Shown piece after piece: positions 8,794 to 16,996 of a DNA stretch of 64,000 bases (the first letter of the stretch is position 1; the number at the start of each line of letters is the position of its first letter). The DNA is from Streptomyces sp. NBC_00448. GTDB lineage: Bacteria > Actinomycetota > Actinomycetes > Streptomycetales > Streptomycetaceae. Below the pieces are notes generated by a model. The model had not been told where the DNA came from. It saw only the letters and a program-made list of their open reading frames with translations, and did no database searches. The translations under genes were made by a program, and so were the position numbers. The stretch lies in contig NZ_CP107913.1 in NCBI RefSeq assembly GCF_036014115.1, forward strand, positions 7,867,501 to 7,931,500. The letters are read 5' to 3'.

Positions 8794-9801
8794 TCAGGCG
8801 CCGACGCGGGCGCGCCAGGCGAGGAAGGGCGCGACGGGTGAGCGCTCGTCGAGATACCGCCAGGGCATCTCGGTGGGCAGTTTGCGCACCATCCGGAACA
8901 TGGCCCGGGCCGCTTCGTTCTCACCTGCCAGCGCGAACGCCAGCGCGAAGGTGTTGACGCCGACCGCCCAGTCCCGGCGCCGGACGAACGCCGGATGGTG
9001 CACCGAGCGCGCGCCCGCCTCGTGCAGGGCGCGTACCACCTCCGGGGCCCGCAGCAGGGTGGAGTCCGGATCGCCGCCGGCCTTCTGCCAGTCCTCCAGG
9101 TGGGCCTGCGCGACGAGTTGACCCAGCCCGCTGCCGTCGGGCGCGGTGAGCCCGGCCTGCCGCGCGAAGGCGTGCATCCGGTCCCGCGAGCCACCCCACC
9201 TCGCGCTCAACTGCTGCAACTGCTGCCGGTGCGCGGCCACATGGCCCGGCGACCGGTGGCACGTCGCCTCGAACCGGCGCTCCGCTTCCTCCTGCCCGAC
9301 CCGCAGACCACGACCGCTCACCTGGAGGAAGTACCAGGGCACCGCCCACGACGGTTCGCGCTCGGCCACCTCGGACAGTTGCGTCTCGGCGACCAGCAGC
9401 CGCTCCCGGGACACCTCCCGCTGCTCCTCCGACACGGAAGAGGGTTCGTACCCGCTGTGCGCCTGCCAGGCCGACGCGACGTAGCGGGCGCCGGAGACCA
9501 GCAGCGCCAGTGTGTCGTCGGGTTCGGCGGCGACCACCTCGGCGATCCACCGCTCGACTTGGGCGACGTCCTGGACCCCCTCGACCAGGAAGGTCAGATC
9601 CTCCTGGCCCTCGGCCGCCGCCAGATGGCCGCGGATGTCCGGCCACCGCTCGGCGCCGCCTTGGAGCGCCGCCGCCCGCATGGCGACGAGCCGCGCGTCG
9701 CCGTACGACCGGTCGATGCCGGGATCGCTGTGCCGTCGCCGCAGCAGGAACGTCGCCCCCTCGGGTTGGCGCGCCCGCAGCAGCCTCTCCCACCACGCCA
9801 T
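8794..9801 (-). CDS. hypothetical helical protein, possibly TPR-like
   Basis: 335 residues starting at the ATG at 9801, with a good GGAGGTGG ribosome binding site. Not recognised with confidence. It is soluble and helical, with repeated Ala/Leu/Trp helix patterns (LALLVSGARYVASAWQAH, WAVPWYFLQVSGRGL, FRMVRKLPTEMPWRYL), which recalls tetratricopeptide-like or DUF4034-type actinobacterial proteins. No catalytic motif, signal peptide or membrane segment is visible. Confidence 0.75.
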   Translation of the reverse strand: MAWWERLLRARQPEGATFLLRRRHSDPGIDRSYGDARLVAMRAAALQGGAERWPDIRGHLAAAEGQEDLTFLVEGVQDVAQVERWIAEVVAAEPDDTLALLVSGARYVASAWQAHSGYEPSSVSEEQREVSRERLLVAETQLSEVAEREPSWAVPWYFLQVSGRGLRVGQEEAERRFEATCHRSPGHVAAHRQQLQQLSARWGGSRDRMHAFARQAGLTAPDGSGLGQLVAQAHLEDWQKAGGDPDSTLLRAPEVVRALHEAGARSVHHPAFVRRRDWAVGVNTFALAFALAGENEAARAMFRMVRKLPTEMPWRYLDERSPVAPFLAWRARVGA

Positions 9802-9893
9802 GCGCGGCCACCTCCGTTCGTGCGGTCGCCGCGCCCGGCCGCCCCCCCGGCGAAGCTTTCCGACGACTGGATATCACGCCGCCGACCGGCCGA

Positions 9894-10026
9894 CCCCCGC
9901 GCCCCGCCTCCCCCCGGCCCGCGCGTACGTCCTGGCCTCTGCTCGGCCCGGCAGACCCGCGCCCCGCCTTCGCCCGGCCCGTGCGTCCGGCCGACCCCCG
10001 TGCCCCGCCTTCGCCCGGCCCGCGTG
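9894..10026. repeat. three imperfect ~33-bp direct repeats
   Basis: Units built on CGCGCCCCGCCTTCGCCCGG followed by CCCGYGYGT begin near 9896, 9957 and 9999. They fill most of the 300-bp gap between the gene at 8794-9801 and the ArsR operon. No reading frame through them makes sense. Confidence 0.6.
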
Positions 10027-10053
10027 TACACCCGCCTCGGCCCCCGACTCACC

Positions 10054-10093
10054 GACAACAAAAATGCGCTGGACAAAAAAAGTTTTCGGTGAG
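10054..10093 (+). promoter_or_regulatory. A/T-rich promoter or operator region of the ArsR operon
   Basis: A sharp A/T-rich island just upstream of the ATG at 10105 carries two similar elements, GACAACAAAAATG and GACAAAAAAAGT, about 15 bp apart. Such an island is rare in this GC-rich segment and is the natural site for the operon promoter and for autoregulation by the ArsR product. Confidence 0.45.
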
Positions 10094-10104
10094 ACGGTGG
10101 GGAC

Positions 10105-10863
10105 ATGTTGGACGTGACGGTGATCGAGGACGCGGCGGCGGCCGCCGCCTCGCTGGACCCCATACGGGCCCGGCTGCTGGCCGAGCTGGGGCAGGGGCCG
10201 GCCTCGGCGGCGATGCTGGCCGCGCGGGTGGACCTGCCGCGGCAGAAGGTGAACTACCACCTGAAGGCGCTGGAGCGGCACGGGCTGGTCGAGCTGGCGG
10301 GGGAACGCAGGAAGGGCAACGTCACCGAGCGGATGATGCGGGCGACGGCGGCCTCGTACGTGATCTCGCCGAGCGCGCTGGCCGCGGTGCAGCCGGACCC
10401 GGCCCGGGCCAGGGACGAATTGTCGGCGCGGTGGCTGCTGGCGGTGGCCGCGCGGCTGGTGCGGGACGTGGGCGCGCTGATCACCGGCGCGAGCCGGGCC
10501 CGGCAGCGGGTGGCCACCTACGCGCTCGACGCGGAGGTGCGGTTCGCCTCGGCGGCCGAACGTGCCGCGTTCGTGGAGGAGTTGACCCGCGGGGTCAGCG
10601 CCCTGGTGGCCAAGTACCACGACCCGGACGCGGAGGGCGGCCGCCCGCACCGCGTCGTGGTCGCGCTCCATCCGACCGTCAAGCCCGAGACGCTGGCCGA
10701 ACTGGCCCGTCCGGCAGGCGAGTCGGTGCCCGAGCCGGCCGACACGTCGGCGGGCGACCGCGCGGGCGCCGCGGTGGCCGAGATCCCGGCAGCCGCCCCG
10801 GCCGAAAGCCCCGAGCGCCCCGGCCGAAAGCCCCGAGCGCCCCGAGCGCCCCGAGTCCCCTGA
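10105..10863 (+). CDS. ArsR-type winged-helix transcriptional regulator
   Basis: 252 residues. The winged helix lies at about 15-85: LDPIRARLLAELGQGPAS, VDLPRQKVNYHLKALERHG as recognition helix, then a wing with RRKGNVTERMM. It is of the 'HTH_20/ArsR' type that often precedes an SRPBCC gene, and probably represses its own operon. The middle region (VTIRHD-like, KYHDPDAEGG) has no known domain. The last 20 residues are odd: a perfect 22-bp tandem duplication (10801-10844) shifts the frame and gives a basic tail GRKPRAPRAPRVP instead of an acidic one. It is followed 9 bp later by the RibD-C gene. Confidence 0.88.
   Translation: MLDVTVIEDAAAAAASLDPIRARLLAELGQGPASAAMLAARVDLPRQKVNYHLKALERHGLVELAGERRKGNVTERMMRATAASYVISPSALAAVQPDPARARDELSARWLLAVAARLVRDVGALITGASRARQRVATYALDAEVRFASAAERAAFVEELTRGVSALVAKYHDPDAEGGRPHRVVVALHPTVKPETLAELARPAGESVPEPADTSAGDRAGAAVAEIPAAAPAESPERPGRKPRAPRAPRVP
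10801..10844. repeat. perfect 22-bp tandem duplication inside the ArsR gene
   Basis: Bases 10801-10822 and 10823-10844 are identical. As 22 is not a multiple of three, the second copy is read in another frame (AESPERP, then GRKPRAP). Removing one copy would let the ArsR frame run to a TGA at 10874-10876, overlapping the next ATG (10873) as ATGA. Confidence 0.9.
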
Positions 10864-10872
10864 GGAGTCGCG

Positions 10873-11460
10873 ATGAGAAAGCTGATCGTCACCGAGTTCC
10901 TGACCGCCGACGGCGTGATGGAGGCCCCCGACCAGTGGCATGGGCCGTACTTCGACGACGACATGGCTCGTACCGTCGCCGCGCAGATGGCCCGCTCCGA
11001 CGCGCTGTTGCTCGGCCGGACGACGTACGAGGGCTTCGCCGCGGCCTGGCCCGCGATGCCCGACGCACCCGGCGCGGAGCACATGAACGGCGTCGCGAAG
11101 TACGTCGTGTCCCGCACCCTCGACACGGTGGAGTGGAACAACTCGACCCTGCTCGGCGGCGGTGACGAGGAGGAACTGGCCGCTGAGATCGCCGAGTTGA
11201 AGCGGCGTGACGGCGCCGCGATCAGCGTGATGGGCAGCGCCACGCTCGTGCGGTGGCTGCTGGCCCGCGGTCTGGTGGACGAACTCGACCTGCTGGTCGA
11301 CCCCGTGGTCATCGGCCGCGGCAAACGGCTGTTCCAGGAGGGACTGCCGGTGATCCCGCTGACGGTGGCGGAGTCACGGATGTTCGAATCGGGTGTGCAC
11401 CATGTGGTCTACACGGCCGGCACGCCCCTGCAGAAGGGTGAGAGTGGCAAAGATGTCTGA
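10873..11460 (+). CDS. dihydrofolate reductase-like protein (RibD C-terminal domain family)
   Basis: 195 residues. It starts MRKLIVTEFLTADGVMEAP and shows DALLLGRTTYEGFAAAWP, KYVVSRTLDTVEW and ISVMGSATLVRWLLARGLVDE, the conserved order of the RibD-C/YyaP/YwjB dihydrofolate reductase-like family that binds NADPH. The substrate is unknown. It is the middle gene of an operon: 9 bp after ArsR and overlapping the SRPBCC gene by 8 bp (ATGTCTGA), which implies translational coupling. Confidence 0.92.
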   Translation: MRKLIVTEFLTADGVMEAPDQWHGPYFDDDMARTVAAQMARSDALLLGRTTYEGFAAAWPAMPDAPGAEHMNGVAKYVVSRTLDTVEWNNSTLLGGGDEEELAAEIAELKRRDGAAISVMGSATLVRWLLARGLVDELDLLVDPVVIGRGKRLFQEGLPVIPLTVAESRMFESGVHHVVYTAGTPLQKGESGKDV

Positions 11461-12208
11461 ACGGTTCGAGATCGTCAAGGAGTTGGAGATCGCGGCGAGC
11501 CCGCAGGAGGTGTGGGACGCGATCACCACCGGCACCGCCGGCTGGCTGTGGCCGATGGAGTACGAACCGAAGGAAGGCGGCGCCGCCCCCTTCGGCGGCA
11601 CCGTCACCGTGTGGGAACCGCCGCACCGCCTCACCGCGCGCACCGAGGACGTGGCCGGGATCTCCCAGCAGACCCTCAACCAGCTCGAGCACGTGATCGA
11701 GCCGCTCGAGGGCGGCGGCTGCCGGCTGCGGTACGTGCACAGCGGCATCTTCGTCGACGACTGGGCGAACCAGTACGACGGCGCGGACAAGCACAACGAC
11801 TTCTACCTGCACACCCTGCGCGAGTACGTCACGCACTTCACCGGCCGCCAGGCGGTCTTCGCGACCGCCGACGGTCCGGCCGCGGCCGGTGCGCCCGACG
11901 CGCTCGACACTGCGGCCCGCGCGCTGGGCCTGGCGCCCGGGGCGACCGTCGGGGAGACCGTGACGGTGACGTTGCCCGGCGCGTCCGCTCCGGCCGCCGC
12001 GGTCCTGGACTACCGCAACCCGTACTTCATCGGGCTGCGCACCCAGGACGCGATGTACCGGGTCTTCGGCCGCAACCGCTTCGGTGCGACGGTCGGCCTG
12101 TCCATCCACGACTTCGCCCCGGGCGCGGAGCACGGCGCCGGCTCCGAGGCCGTCTCCGCCGCGCTCACCCGCGATGCCGAGAGCTGGCTCGCCGCGGTCT
12201 ACGGCTGA
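11453..12208 (+). CDS. SRPBCC (AHSA1/START-like) domain protein
   Basis: 251 residues from the ATG at 11453, which overlaps the previous stop by 8 nt. Residues 1-150 have the SRPBCC pattern: FEIVKELEIAASPQEVWDAIT, then GTVTVWEPPHRLTAR and a late helix NDFYLHTLREYVTHFTG. These folds bind hydrophobic ligands. A second region of about 100 residues (GATVGETVTVTLPG, IHDFAPGAEHG) may be a degenerate extra half. ArsR regulators paired with SRPBCC proteins are common in actinobacteria, so ArsR probably controls it. Confidence 0.88.
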   Translation: MSERFEIVKELEIAASPQEVWDAITTGTAGWLWPMEYEPKEGGAAPFGGTVTVWEPPHRLTARTEDVAGISQQTLNQLEHVIEPLEGGGCRLRYVHSGIFVDDWANQYDGADKHNDFYLHTLREYVTHFTGRQAVFATADGPAAAGAPDALDTAARALGLAPGATVGETVTVTLPGASAPAAAVLDYRNPYFIGLRTQDAMYRVFGRNRFGATVGLSIHDFAPGAEHGAGSEAVSAALTRDAESWLAAVYG

Positions 12209-12238
12209 CGGCGGGTGGCGGCCGGCCGCGGGTCGGCC

Positions 12239-12268
12239 GCACGGACGTCGATCGCACGGACGTCGATC
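12239..12268. repeat. 15-bp tandem repeat after the SRPBCC gene
   Basis: GCACGGACGTCGATC occurs at 12239-12253 and 12254-12268, with a third partial copy from 12269, about 30 bp after the stop. Confidence 0.8.
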
Positions 12269-12312
12269 GCACGGGCGGGGCCGTACGGCGGCCGGGTCAC
12301 AGGATCACCGGG

Positions 12313-13116
12313 TCACTTGTAGACCTTGCCCGCCTGCGGCGTCCCCGGCGCGAGGAGCTGCTTGACGGTGACGAAGGTGTAACCGCGGGCCTGGAGCGTG
12401 GAGATGATCGGGGCGATGGACGCGACGGTGCCGTTGTAGCCCTTGTTCGTCTTGTCGACCAGGTCGTGCAGCAGGATTATCCCGTCCGGCTTGGCCGACT
12501 TGAGTATCCGGGAAGCTATCAGCTTGGAGTCGGTGGTCTTGTAGTCCGCTCCGTTGGAGTTCCAGACCACCTCCGACATGCCGAGTTCCTTGGCGATCTT
12601 GGTGACCTTGTTGCTGGTCCGGCCCTGCGGGGGGCGCAGCAGGGTCGGCGTCACCCCGGCGACCTTGTGCACCGCGTCCCGGCCCTCGGTGATCTCCTTG
12701 CGGACCTCGGACGAGCTGATCTTGGTGAGGATCTGGTGGCTCCAGGTCAGGGTCTCCACCTCGTGGCCCTGCGCGACCATGTCCCTGACCATCTGCGGGT
12801 GCTTCATCACGTGGTTCTTGCCGAGCGTGAAGAAGGTCGCGTGCACGTGGTACTTGCTGAGGATGCCCAGTATCTGGGGCGTGCGCACGCTCGGCCCGGC
12901 GTCGAAGGTGATCGCGATGCACTTGACCTTGCGGCAGTCCACCGTGCCCTTCGCGTCGGTCGCGAACGCCGCGGGGCCGCTCTTCGCCATGTGCTTGCGG
13001 GCGGCGGCCGGGGACGTGCTGTCGTAGCCGTTGCACCCGGTGAGGGTGAAGGCCATGGTGGCGGCGGCCAGCAGCGTGGTCAGCGCGCGGGCTCGGCGCG
13101 CCGTGGTCGTGCGCAT
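12313..13116 (-). CDS. CE4 polysaccharide deacetylase-like lipoprotein with degenerate metal site
   Basis: 267 residues from the ATG at 13116, behind GAGGGGG. A lipoprotein signal ends in the lipobox LTGC with Cys28, so it should be anchored outside the cell. The NodB fold follows: ITFDAGPS (70-76), GHEVETLTWSHQ, LLRPPQGRTS and ILLHD. Two of the three usual metal ligands appear lost: the second Asp of TFDD is Ala73 and the first His of HTxxH is Leu123; only His127 remains. Arg161 and His217 are kept. Deacetylation of peptidoglycan or another glycan is the family function, but this copy may be inactive or a binding protein. Confidence 0.87.
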   Translation of the reverse strand: MRTTTARRARALTTLLAAATMAFTLTGCNGYDSTSPAAARKHMAKSGPAAFATDAKGTVDCRKVKCIAITFDAGPSVRTPQILGILSKYHVHATFFTLGKNHVMKHPQMVRDMVAQGHEVETLTWSHQILTKISSSEVRKEITEGRDAVHKVAGVTPTLLRPPQGRTSNKVTKIAKELGMSEVVWNSNGADYKTTDSKLIASRILKSAKPDGIILLHDLVDKTNKGYNGTVASIAPIISTLQARGYTFVTVKQLLAPGTPQAGKVYK

Positions 13117-13170
13117 GTCGGAGTTCCCCCTCATCGTGATGGAGGACCTGCTCGGGCGGGTCCGGCAGGC

Positions 13171-13191
13171 ACTATACACATGAGGTATACA
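13171..13191. promoter_or_regulatory. A/T-rich TATAC direct and inverted repeats upstream of the CE4 gene
   Basis: TATAC at 13173-13177 and GTATA at 13185-13189 form an inverted repeat, and TATACA recurs at 13173 and 13186 (13 bp apart). On the minus strand TATAGT (13176-13171) could be the -10 of the deacetylase gene, about 60 bp before its start. Confidence 0.4.
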
Positions 13192-13493
13192 TGCGGCGGG
13201 TACCGGCCCTGCCACCCTCTCGGGCGCCGTGCCGTGCACAGCATTCTCCCAGCCGTGCTCGGCCTGCCATCCGGCGGCCCCGTCGATGACCGCAGGTCCC
13301 GCGCCTGCCGGGGCCTCGCGGGCCTTCGCCCGCCCGCGCTCCGCCGCCTTCCCACCCGGATTCCGCCGAACGCCGTCCGCGCCCTCCGCCCTCGTCCCGC
13401 ACCCCCGCGCGCCGAGGTTTCCGTTATCCGCCGTCCGCGCCCGTCGTCTCCTGAGTGAACCGGCCGCGGCAGGCGTGAAGCGGGAGGAAGCCG
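13192..13493. other. 302-bp divergent intergenic stretch
   Basis: No gene found. It separates the CE4 lipoprotein from the thaumatin-like gene. The last 20 bp contain the GGGAGGAAG ribosome binding site for the ATG at 13494. Confidence 0.4.
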
Positions 13494-14564
13494 ATGGGAA
13501 GCAGGGGCAGAGGCGGGCGCGGGCGCAGGCGCAGGCGTGGCCGTCGGCACGGCGCCGCGTGGTCGGCGGCGGTGATCGCCGTCGTCGGCGTCTGCGTCGC
13601 GGTGTACGTCGTGGCGGGCGGCGGCGGGCGGCAGTCCTCGGCGGCGGACGGTCGTACGGCCGCCGCGCCGCGTCCGTCCGCCTCCTCGACCTCCTCGACC
13701 TCCTCGACGCCGACCGGAGCCGTGCCGACGACGGCGCCGCCCACCGCGTCGCCGTCGAAGCCGACATCATCCGCGCGGCTGACGCCCGCCGCGCCGCCGC
13801 GCGGCGCCCGGCCGAAGTCCTCGCCGTCGGGCGGCTCGGGCGCCCTTTCCGCTCTCGCCCCCACCGCGGGCACCCGCGTCTTCACCCTCGTCAACCACGT
13901 CCGGCAGACCGTGTGGGTCGGCGCGGGCCGGCAGACCGCTCGGCCCGCGCTCGCCACCACCGGCTGGGTGCTGCCGCCCGGCCGTAGCCTCTCCGTCCGC
14001 GTGCCCGACCACTGGAACGGCCGATTCTGGGGCCGCACCGGCTGCTCCTTCGACGCGGCCGGCCGCGGCCACTGCGAGACCGGCGACTGCGACGGTCGCC
14101 TCCAGTGCCCCGGCTACGGCGCGATCCCCGCCTCGCTGGCGGAGTTCGACCTCAACGCGTGGGACGGTCTGGACTTCTACGACGTGAGCCTGGTCGACGG
14201 CTCCAACCTGCCGATGTTCATCAACCTCGTCGGCGGCTCCACGAAGGACCCGATCGGCGCCTCCGGGTGCTCCGCCGCGGGCTGCCCCCACCCGGTCGAC
14301 TGCCCGGCCGCGCTCCGGGTGAAGGCGGGCGGCCGGGTCGTGGGCTGCGAGTCGCCCTGCGGCGTCTTCGGCACCGACCAGTACTGCTGCCGCGGGGCGT
14401 GGGCGCCGCGCGACAGGTGCCGGCCCGACCGGTGGCCGGTGGACTACGCGGCGCTGTTCAAGAAGGCCGAGCCGTTCGCGTACTCCTACGTGGACGACGA
14501 CGCGACGAGCACGTTCACCAGCAAGGGGGAAGCGGGGTACCGGATCACGTTCGGGGTGAGCTGA
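13494..14564 (+). CDS. thaumatin-family protein, membrane-anchored or secreted
   Basis: 356 residues. A very basic N-terminus (RGRGGRGRRRRRGRR) precedes a hydrophobic segment (about 22-42), then a Ser/Thr/Pro-rich linker to about residue 120. The rest fits the thaumatin fold: TLVNHVRQTVWVGA, GWVLPPGRS, FWGRTGCSFDAAGRGHC, LAEFDLNAWDGLDFYDVSLVDG, NLPMFINLVGG, and DQYCCRGAW. Twelve cysteines are seen in the mature part, fewer than the sixteen of plant thaumatins. In plants such proteins bind or cut beta-glucans; in Streptomyces the role is unknown. Start set by a strong GGGAGGAAG site. Confidence 0.9.
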   Translation: MGSRGRGGRGRRRRRGRRHGAAWSAAVIAVVGVCVAVYVVAGGGGRQSSAADGRTAAAPRPSASSTSSTSSTPTGAVPTTAPPTASPSKPTSSARLTPAAPPRGARPKSSPSGGSGALSALAPTAGTRVFTLVNHVRQTVWVGAGRQTARPALATTGWVLPPGRSLSVRVPDHWNGRFWGRTGCSFDAAGRGHCETGDCDGRLQCPGYGAIPASLAEFDLNAWDGLDFYDVSLVDGSNLPMFINLVGGSTKDPIGASGCSAAGCPHPVDCPAALRVKAGGRVVGCESPCGVFGTDQYCCRGAWAPRDRCRPDRWPVDYAALFKKAEPFAYSYVDDDATSTFTSKGEAGYRITFGVS

Positions 14565-14826
14565 ACGGCGCGCGGGGCACGCGAGTTGGGCCGTTCGGGG
14601 CGGAAAGCACCACCTCATACCCATCCAATAGGCGTCCGCGGCAGGTCCGTTCGGCGCGGCACACCGCGAAGGCCGGTGCTTGCTCCGGCCCGTTGGCTGA
14701 TCCACAGTGGGGAGCCGCGGGTCGGACACCGGTTCGAAGCGTGGCGGCACCCGATCGGCCGACGCCCGACCCGGGGGCGTTCGCGGTCGACCGGCCGCGC
14801 GCGGTGGGAGCACGGGAGAGGAATCG

Positions 14827-15534
14827 ATGGCGACGTACGTACTCGTCCCCGGTGCGGACGGCACCGCCTGGTACTGGCACCTGGTGGCGCCGCTGCTGAG
14901 TGAGCGCGGCCACGCGGTGGTCACCCTCGACCTGCCGTCCCACGACACCGCGAGCCTCGACGACTTCGCCGAGGCGATCACCGCGGCCGTGCACGCCGCC
15001 GTGCCCGACGGCTCGGCCGGGCCGGAGACGCCGCTGGTGGTCGTGGGGCAGTCGCTCGGCGGCTTCTCCGCGCCGCTGGTCTGCGGGCCGCTGCCGGTGG
15101 ACCGGCTGGTGCTGGTCAACGCGATGGTGCCGGCGCCCGGCGAGAGCGCGGGGGAGTGGTGGGGCAACGTCGGCCAGGCCGAGGCGCGCGAGCAGTACGC
15201 CGAGGTGCTCGGCCGGACCGGCACCGACGCCGAGTTCGACCCGCGCACCGACTTCTTCCATGACGTGCCGGACGCGCTGACCGAGGAGGCGTTCGCCGGG
15301 GAGCCGGCCGGGCCGCCGCCCGGGGTGTTCGCGCAGCCCTGGCCGCTGGCCGCGTGGCCGGACGTGCCGACCCGTTTCCTGCAAGGGCGCGGAGACCGCT
15401 TCTTCCCGCTGGAGTTCCAGCGCCGGCTGGCTCGCGAACGTCTCGGCATCGACGTCGAGGAGCTGCCCGGCGGCCACCTGGTCGCGCTCAGCCGCCCGCG
15501 CGAACTGGCGGACGCGCTGCTGCGTTCGGCCTGA
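14827..15534 (+). CDS. alpha/beta hydrolase
   Basis: 235 residues from the ATG at 14827, preceded by GGGAGAGGAA. N-terminal YVLVPGADGTAWYWH is the oxyanion region, GQSLGG holds the nucleophile Ser, and GGHLVALSRP the catalytic His; the acid is probably the Asp of RGDRFFP. No signal peptide. Likely an esterase of the EstC/salicylate-esterase-like type; substrate unknown. Confidence 0.9.
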   Translation: MATYVLVPGADGTAWYWHLVAPLLSERGHAVVTLDLPSHDTASLDDFAEAITAAVHAAVPDGSAGPETPLVVVGQSLGGFSAPLVCGPLPVDRLVLVNAMVPAPGESAGEWWGNVGQAEAREQYAEVLGRTGTDAEFDPRTDFFHDVPDALTEEAFAGEPAGPPPGVFAQPWPLAAWPDVPTRFLQGRGDRFFPLEFQRRLARERLGIDVEELPGGHLVALSRPRELADALLRSA

Positions 15535-15650
15535 CCGCCCGGCGGGTGCGGCGGGGGAGGCTGCTGCCGGGTGTGTGCGTGCGTACGTACGGGCGGCGCC
15601 CTCGCCGCCCTCGCCGCCCGCGTCCCCGTCGGCGTGAGCCGGTCGAGCGG

Positions 15651-15679
15651 AGCCACGTTGCCGGACCGGCAACGTGGCT
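15651..15679. terminator. perfect 14-bp-arm palindrome, terminator or operator
   Basis: AGCCACGTTGCCGG, one A, then its exact reverse complement. There is no T run. It lies about 120 bp after the hydrolase stop and 230 bp before the L,D-transpeptidase start. An extra copy of GGCAACGTGG follows at 15681-15690, which fits a regulator-binding site as well as a terminator. Confidence 0.55.
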
Positions 15680-15907
15680 CGGCAACGTGGACCGGCCGGT
15701 GTCGCGGACCCGCGGCGGCTCCGGTGAATTGACCCGATGATCCGACCTGGCGACGCCACCTGGCCGCGCGAGCCGCCGATGTGACCCGGAGTAAGGTCGC
15801 GCGAAGTCCGCACATCTGTGCGCCACGAAGGTGACTTGTGGGGCGAAACGGACGTTGGCGGGGGTTGGATGATGTACTCCGACTCCGGGTTTGCGAGGAT
15901 CGTGCCG

Positions 15908-16771
15908 ATGACTGCCGCTCCTCCTGACGCGCTTGCCCAGCGTCCCAGCCAAGACGACCGTGGCCCCCGTCGGCACCGGCGGCCGCGCCGTACCGCGAAG
16001 CGGGTGGCGATCGCCGTGTCGGTCACGGCCGTCGGCCTTGCCCTGCTCGGCGCCGGCTACGTGGCCACCGATCACTACGGCACCGAGTCCGCCGACAACC
16101 GGGACACCGCCGTCGGCCACCCCGCCGCCGGCGCGCCCGCGCACGCCAAGTCGAGTGCCTCGCCGTCGTCCGACCCGATGCCGTCCACCATCCCCGGGCT
16201 CGGGCCCAAGACCCGCGCGCAGATCCCGGCGAGCAGCCGGCAGGTGCTGGTGGCGTCCGGCCGGGCCAAGGACTCGTCCAACTCCCTGGTCACCCTGTGG
16301 TCCCGGCTGTCCGACGGCCACTGGCACCCCGGCGCGACCTGGGCGGCACACAACGCCAAGGACGGCTGGACCGCCGACCACCACGCCGGCGACCTGCACA
16401 GCCCGATCGGCGTGTTCACCCTGCACGACGCGGGCGGCTTCGACGCCGACCCGGGCACCAAGCTCCCCTACGACCACTCGTCGAGCTTCCACGCCGGCGG
16501 CGTCGGCTTCGACGGCGAGACGCTGGACGAGGCGTTCGACTACGTCATCGCGATCGACTACAACCGCGTCCCCGGTACCTCTCCGCTCGACGGCACCCAG
16601 CCGCTCGGTTCGAGCAAGGGCGGCGGCATCTGGGTGCACGTCGACCACGGCGGCCCCACCCACGGCTGCGTCAGCGTCGCCGCGCCCCACATGGTGACGC
16701 TGCTGCGCACCCTGCTGCCCGCCGACCACCCGGTGATCGTGATGGGCGACGGCCAGTCGCTCGCCCGCTGA
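15908..16771 (+). CDS. L,D-transpeptidase-like (YkuD-type) exported protein
   Basis: 287 residues from the ATG at 15908 (an in-frame frame extends 30 codons further up but GCGAGGA favours 15908). An Arg-rich N-terminus precedes one membrane helix (about 36-55, VAIAVSVTAVGLALLGAGY), then an Ala/Ser linker. The catalytic region has SPIGVFTLHDAGG and HVDHGGPTHGCVSV with the catalytic Cys in the THGC motif. These enzymes make 3-3 cross-links or attach proteins to peptidoglycan at the cell surface. The domain is divergent, so a broader YkuD-like function is possible. Confidence 0.85.
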   Translation: MTAAPPDALAQRPSQDDRGPRRHRRPRRTAKRVAIAVSVTAVGLALLGAGYVATDHYGTESADNRDTAVGHPAAGAPAHAKSSASPSSDPMPSTIPGLGPKTRAQIPASSRQVLVASGRAKDSSNSLVTLWSRLSDGHWHPGATWAAHNAKDGWTADHHAGDLHSPIGVFTLHDAGGFDADPGTKLPYDHSSSFHAGGVGFDGETLDEAFDYVIAIDYNRVPGTSPLDGTQPLGSSKGGGIWVHVDHGGPTHGCVSVAAPHMVTLLRTLLPADHPVIVMGDGQSLAR

Positions 16772-16847
16772 GCCCCGCGCGCCCGCTGGAACCCGGCGCG
16801 AGGGTCCCACGGCCGCGCGCCCGTTGCCCCGGCCCCGTTCCGGCCGT

Positions 16848-16863
16848 TACTCCTGCGGGAGTA
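16848..16863. terminator. small hairpin in the gap before the NTF2-like gene
   Basis: TACTCC-TGCG-GGAGTA, a 6-bp stem and 4-nt loop, 77 bp after the L,D-transpeptidase stop. A further GGGAGTAG half-site follows 25 bp downstream. Could be a weak terminator or a regulator site. Confidence 0.35.
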
Positions 16864-16996
16864 CGCAGGCCGGTGCCCGGTGGTTCCGCCGGGAGTAGCG
16901 CGGTTGCCTACCGCCGGCCGATGTCACGAACCCCCGCCCGCGGGAGTCTTCATGGTGAGACCCCGCGGGGGCGGCACACGTGCAACGGAGGCCAGA

